Source: Clostridia bacterium (GTDB lineage Bacteria; Bacillota; Clostridia; Lachnospirales; Cellulosilyticaceae). Taken from it: a DNA stretch of 64,000 nt. Positions 60,366 to 64,000 of this stretch are shown here, in pieces (within the stretch, counting starts at the first letter, position 1; each line of letters begins with the position of its first letter). The translations under genes were made by a program, and so were the position numbers. The stretch lies in the NCBI GenBank assembly GCA_029239755.1, contig JARBUI010000011.1, positions 1 to 64,000 of the forward strand. Reading direction: 5' to 3'. The notes under the pieces are model-generated. The model saw only the letters and a program-made list of their open reading frames with translations. It was not told the origin of the DNA and searched no databases.

Positions 60366-61847
60366 ATGAAAAATATTCCACAATTAAAATTAGGTATCAT
60401 CGCCGTAAGCAGAGACTGTTTCCCAATGGAACTTTCAGCATCAAGAAGAGCAGCGGTTGTAAAAGCATTTACAGAAAAAACAGGTGACATTTATGAATGT
60501 CCAACAACCGTAGAAAATGAACTACATATGCTTAAAGCTTTAAAAGAAGTAAAGGAAGCAGGTTGTAACGCACTTGTTGTTTACCTAGGAAACTTTGGAC
60601 CAGAGACAGCAGAAACACTTATTGCCCAAAAATTTGATGGACCAGTTATGTTTGCAGCAGCGGCAGAAGAAAAAGGAGACAATTTACTAGATGGACGCGG
60701 TGATGCATACTGTGGTATGTTAAATGCAAGCTATAACTTAAAGCTTCGTAACATTAAAGCATACATCCCAGAATATCCAGTTGGTACTGCAAGTGAAGTT
60801 GCAGATATGATTGCTGAATTTGTTCCTATAGCTAAATCTATTATCGGAATAAAGAATTTAAAGATTATTTCTTTTGGTCCTCGTCCACAAGATTTCTTAG
60901 CATGTAATGCTCCTATTAAACAGCTTTATAACCTTGGGGTTGAGATTGAAGAAAATTCTGAGCTTGACTTATTTGCTGCCTTTAATGCCCATAGCAGCGA
61001 TCCTCGTATTCCTGATGTTATTAAAAGTATGAAAGAGGAACTAGGAGCAGGCGATAAAATGCCAGGGATACTTCCAAAGCTTGCGCAGTATGAACTTACA
61101 CTATTAGATTGGGCTGAGGCGCACAAAGGCTCAAGAGAATATGTTGTATTTGCTAACAAATGCTGGCCTTCTTTCCAAACACAATTTGGTTTTGTGCCAT
61201 GTTATGTTAATAGCCGTCTTGCTGCAATGGGTATGCCAGTATCCTGTGAAGTAGATATTTATGGAGCACTTAGTGAATATATTGGAACTTGCATGAGTGA
61301 AGATGCGGTTACATTACTTGACATTAACAACACTGTTCCTGCTGATATGTATGAAGAAGAAATTAAAGGTAAATATAACTATACATTAAAAGATACTTTC
61401 ATGGGATTCCACTGCGGTAATACAGCTGCAAGCAAATTATCTTCCTGCTCAATGAAAAATCAAAAGATTATGGCAAGAGCACTAGAGCCAAATCAAGAGC
61501 CAAACATCACTCGTGGTACTTTAGAAGGAGATATTATTCCAGGAGAAATCACTTTCTTCCGTCTGCAAAGCACAGCAGATGCAAAATTAACAGCTTATGT
61601 TGCGCAAGGTGAAGTATTACCAGTTGCTACCCGTTCTTTCGGATCTATCGGTATCTTTGCTATTTCAGAAATGGGAAGATTCTATCGTCACGTACTTATT
61701 GAAAAGAATTATCCGCATCACGGAGCTGTTGCATTTGGTAATTTTGGAAAACCATTATATGAACTCTTTAAGTACCTTGGCGTTGAAGAATTAGGATTTA
61801 ATCAACCTAAAGGAATGCTTTATAAAACAGAGAATCCATTTGCATAA
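60366..61847 (+). CDS. L-fucose/L-arabinose isomerase family protein
   Basis: A 493-residue protein of the FucI/AraA fold. It includes YECPTTVENELHMLKALKEVKEAG, the segment NKCWPSFQTQFGFVPCYVNSRLA with GMPVSCEVDIYGALSEYIGT, and FHCGNTAASKLSS. These match the aldose-ketose isomerase family. Glu and His ligands for the active-site metal are probable. Codons are strongly biased, so it is probably well expressed on its sugar. It starts 41 bases after DUF4867, with AAGGAGG. Confidence 0.85.
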   Translation: MKNIPQLKLGIIAVSRDCFPMELSASRRAAVVKAFTEKTGDIYECPTTVENELHMLKALKEVKEAGCNALVVYLGNFGPETAETLIAQKFDGPVMFAAAAEEKGDNLLDGRGDAYCGMLNASYNLKLRNIKAYIPEYPVGTASEVADMIAEFVPIAKSIIGIKNLKIISFGPRPQDFLACNAPIKQLYNLGVEIEENSELDLFAAFNAHSSDPRIPDVIKSMKEELGAGDKMPGILPKLAQYELTLLDWAEAHKGSREYVVFANKCWPSFQTQFGFVPCYVNSRLAAMGMPVSCEVDIYGALSEYIGTCMSEDAVTLLDINNTVPADMYEEEIKGKYNYTLKDTFMGFHCGNTAASKLSSCSMKNQKIMARALEPNQEPNITRGTLEGDIIPGEITFFRLQSTADAKLTAYVAQGEVLPVATRSFGSIGIFAISEMGRFYRHVLIEKNYPHHGAVAFGNFGKPLYELFKYLGVEELGFNQPKGMLYKTENPFA

Positions 61848-61868
61848 TAGATATGGGTGGTAGAAAAC

Positions 61869-62894
61869 ATGGCAGTAACTATTAAACAAATAGCAGAGAC
61901 CTGTAATATATCAAGAGGAACTGTTGATCGTGTACTCAATAATAGAGGGAAAGTTAAAGCTGAAACAGAAGAACTCATTCGAAGTACTGCAGCTAAATTA
62001 GGCTACAAACCTAATTTAGCTGGAAAGGCTTTAGCAGCAACTAAAAAAAATTATGTTATTGGTATTATTCTTATTTCTGAAGGCAATAAATTTTACGACG
62101 ATGTAATAAAAGGGATTGGGCAGGCTGAACAAGAAATTACTGATTATGGTATTCGTATCCTGCTTAAAACGATGAAAGGGTATCAAGTTGAAAAACAGCT
62201 GGAGCTCCTTGATGAAATAAAAGATAAGATCAATTTCCTTATTATCAATCCAATTAATGATGATAGAATCATTGATAAAATTAATCAGTTTTCAGAAGAG
62301 AACATAAAGGTCATCACTATTAATACAGATGTGGAAAATAGTGCACGTTTATGCCATGTAGGATGTGACTATAAGAAGAGCGGAGAAACAGCCTGCGGTA
62401 TGCTGGGGCTTCTAACCGGCGGGGAGGCTAATATTGGCATAGCAACTGGTTCTGTTAAAATTTTAGGACATAATCAAAGAATTATTGGATTTAATAAAGT
62501 TTGCAGAGAGAAATATCCAAAGTTTCAAGTAACAGATATTATTGAAACAAACGATGATGATGTCTGTGCTTTTATTGAAACACAAAAGATGTTACAAAAA
62601 TATCCTGCAATAAATGCGATATATATTGTAGCAGCAGGGGCTTATGGGGTATGTAAAGCAGTAACGGAAGCCGGACGTGAAAAGGATATTATTATCATTT
62701 CTTCTGATAAAACACCGGAGATTATTAAACTCCTGCGCGAAGGAACCATAAAGGCAACTATTTGCCAGCAGCCCTGGACACAGGGGTACAAGACAGTTAA
62801 CATGGCCTTCCAATATTTAGTGAGCAGTGTTGTTCCAGAAAAAGAGCTGCACATTGTAAAAAATGAGATTAAAATCTTACAGAATTTAAAATAA
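61869..62894 (+). CDS. LacI-type transcriptional regulator
   Basis: A 341-residue LacI-family repressor. Helix-turn-helix VTIKQIAETCNISRGTVDRVLNNRGKVKAETEE and a hinge precede a periplasmic-binding-protein-like effector domain (VIGIILISEGNKFYDDVIKGI). The start was set at the ATG at 61869 behind GGGTGG. It lies 22 bases after the isomerase gene, in the same operon, and probably represses it through the two operators at 59567 and 59665. The inducer is probably the sugar used. Confidence 0.9.
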   Translation: MAVTIKQIAETCNISRGTVDRVLNNRGKVKAETEELIRSTAAKLGYKPNLAGKALAATKKNYVIGIILISEGNKFYDDVIKGIGQAEQEITDYGIRILLKTMKGYQVEKQLELLDEIKDKINFLIINPINDDRIIDKINQFSEENIKVITINTDVENSARLCHVGCDYKKSGETACGMLGLLTGGEANIGIATGSVKILGHNQRIIGFNKVCREKYPKFQVTDIIETNDDDVCAFIETQKMLQKYPAINAIYIVAAGAYGVCKAVTEAGREKDIIIISSDKTPEIIKLLREGTIKATICQQPWTQGYKTVNMAFQYLVSSVVPEKELHIVKNEIKILQNLK

Positions 62895-62904
62895 ACGATA
62901 TAAC

Positions 62905-62942
62905 AAATGCCCAAGAGTCTTCTTTTAGCTCCTTGGGCATTT
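62905..62942 (+). terminator. Terminator of the lacI-type gene
   Basis: AAATGCCCAAG pairs with CTTGGGCATTT across a 16-base loop, with T6 after it. Confidence 0.88.
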
Positions 62943-63070
62943 TTTGTATATACAAAGAAATGGATGGCTAAAATATATACCAAATGGTGGTTTTAAATAG
63001 TTTAAAACATGATAATATTAAATTGGATGGTATCACTGGAGCTTGTTATAAAATTAAAGGAAGTGTTATA

Positions 63071-64000
63071 ATGCGCATTATATTAAATAAAAGCAGTTCT
63101 ATTCCCATTTATCTGCAAATCAGAAATCAAATAAGAGATATGATTTTACAGGGTATTTTGGAGCCTGGGTTTAGGCTTCCTTCGGAGCGGAAGCTAGCTG
63201 AAACATTAGGAGTGAACCGTAGTACGGTTTTAAATGCCTATCGTGATCTAAAAGCAGATGATTTAATTGGTTCACATACTGGAGCCGGAACAACAGTCCT
63301 TATGGCACAAACATCTATAAATAAAGACAACATGCCCCAAAAAGTAAGCAAGCTGCCTTGGATGCAGCTTCTTGGAGGCTGTGCATTAAGAATGCAGCAG
63401 CCGCTTGTAAGTGATATCTTAAAAACGGCAAACAGAAAAGATGTGATATCTTTTGCAGCAGGGTTTTTAGCTCAGACGCATGATCCGGTGGAGGAACTCT
63501 TAGAGTCGCAGTGCAGGCTGCTTAAGGATTATGGGAGTACTATGCTCCAATATAGTTCAACCCAAGGTTATTTACCTTTAAGAGAAAGTATAAGTAACTT
63601 AATGCAAAAGAGAGGAATAACCATAGATCCAGAAGGAATTATTGTTCTATCAGGTTCTCAGCAGGCTATTGACCTTACGGCTAGAATATTTATTGATCCA
63701 GGCGATGTGGTCATTGTAGAAGAACCTTCTTTTTTCTCTGCACTCCAGATTTTTCAAAGCGTTGGGGCAAGGATTGTGCCTGTACCTATAGATGCGAAAG
63801 GCATGAAAATAGAGTTTTTGGAGTCTTTGCTCAGCAGGATAAAACCAAAACTTATCTATACGATACCCACATTTCAAAATCCTTCAGGAACAGTAATGGA
63901 TATAAAAAGGAGAAGAGCGCTGCTAGATATCGCTTATAAGTATCAGATCCCTATTCTTGAAGATGACCCATACGGAGAGCTTAGATATGAGGGGAACCAT
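63071..64000 (+). CDS. MocR-family regulator, incomplete at the window end
   Basis: An open frame of 310 codons running off the right end. The winged helix occupies residues 8-70 (IPIYLQIRNQIRDMILQGILEPGFRLPSERKLAETLGVNRSTVLNAYRDL-like). A class I aminotransferase domain follows, with YSSTQGYLPLRESI, VLSGSQQAIDLTARIF and PTFQNPSGTVM. The PLP lysine region lies beyond the window. AAGGAAGTG precedes the ATG. A second MocR regulator in this window; its target is not visible. Confidence 0.92.
   Translation, partial: MRIILNKSSSIPIYLQIRNQIRDMILQGILEPGFRLPSERKLAETLGVNRSTVLNAYRDLKADDLIGSHTGAGTTVLMAQTSINKDNMPQKVSKLPWMQLLGGCALRMQQPLVSDILKTANRKDVISFAAGFLAQTHDPVEELLESQCRLLKDYGSTMLQYSSTQGYLPLRESISNLMQKRGITIDPEGIIVLSGSQQAIDLTARIFIDPGDVVIVEEPSFFSALQIFQSVGARIVPVPIDAKGMKIEFLESLLSRIKPKLIYTIPTFQNPSGTVMDIKRRRALLDIAYKYQIPILEDDPYGELRYEGNH

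Noticed and set aside
62642-62983. 113-codon frame opposite the lacI-type gene
   Set aside because: Overlaps the LacI coding region and its terminator; no ribosome site.
1-64000. CRISPR array, tRNA, rRNA or prophage genes
   Set aside because: No regularly spaced direct repeats, no cloverleaf or rRNA-like stretch, and no phage structural or integrase gene was found.

Overview
The window is about 64 kb of AT-rich DNA with strong AGGAGG-type ribosome binding sites, rho-independent terminators and sigma-A promoters. It carries a SAM-I riboswitch, a DegS/DegU-type pair, a Gram-positive Tad pilus locus, YesM/YesN-type regulation and MocR regulators. This points to a low-GC anaerobic member of the Clostridia, probably Lachnospirales-like and saccharolytic; that placement is inference, since no rRNA or tRNA gene was recognised. 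I see no prophage, CRISPR array or intact insertion sequence, only a possible transposase remnant at the left edge.

Layout. 1-2.1 kb: lipoprotein and metallo-beta-lactamase-fold hydrolase. 2.2-3.5 kb: dicarboxylate/amino-acid:cation symporter. 3.5-6.4 kb (minus): pabB-pabA-pabC for p-aminobenzoate. 6.5-16.5 kb: a complete-looking Tad/Flp pilus locus (prepilin peptidase, DegS/DegU-like pair, Flp pilin, TadE, TadG-like, CpaB with LysM, receiver-CpaE fusion, CpaF, TadB, TadC, DUF192). 16.6-19 kb: an orphan gene, a UvrC N-terminal-half protein and EcsC. 19-21 kb: agmatine to putrescine (aguA, aguB). 21-25.5 kb: an HMA-like protein, a cold-shock protein, a cystine-type ABC transporter, and SAM-I riboswitch-cysK. 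25.5-27.7 kb: an Lsa-type ABC-F gene behind an elaborate attenuator. 27.8-34.1 kb: rRNA methyltransferase, DUF434 protein, folC with a structured leader, a Staygreen homologue and a Suv3-like helicase. 34.2-37.1 kb: cold-shock gene, and a MocR regulator divergent from an EamA transporter.

37.1-43.7 kb is a zinc-homeostasis block: znuA-znuC-znuB, a Zur-like Fur protein, and a COG0523 GTPase / partial COG0523 / permease / TIGR03943 operon. They share a recurrent motif, TGyAAAntATTTG, near their starts. 44-53.2 kb is a sugar locus: YesM/YesN two-component system, solute-binding protein, two permeases, a URO-D-like protein and a GHL6-type glycosidase. 53.3-59.5 kb: TetR, MacB-like ATPase, FtsX permease, adaptor and a TolC-like protein. 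59.6-62.9 kb: DUF4867, an L-fucose/L-arabinose isomerase-family enzyme and a LacI-type regulator, flanked by paired operators. A second MocR regulator runs off the right end.

The strongest leads are regulatory RNAs. The ABC-F leader has a three-codon uORF inside a long hairpin, and the 3' arm of that hairpin can alternatively pair with the terminator. The folC leader begins at a good promoter with a P1-like helix and ends in a terminator whose left arm can pair with the transcript's 5' end; I do not recognise it as a known riboswitch. Protein-level leads are the Tad locus with a phosphorylation-competent receiver on CpaE and a LysM on CpaB, the Staygreen homologue, and the UvrC half-protein translationally overlapped with EcsC.
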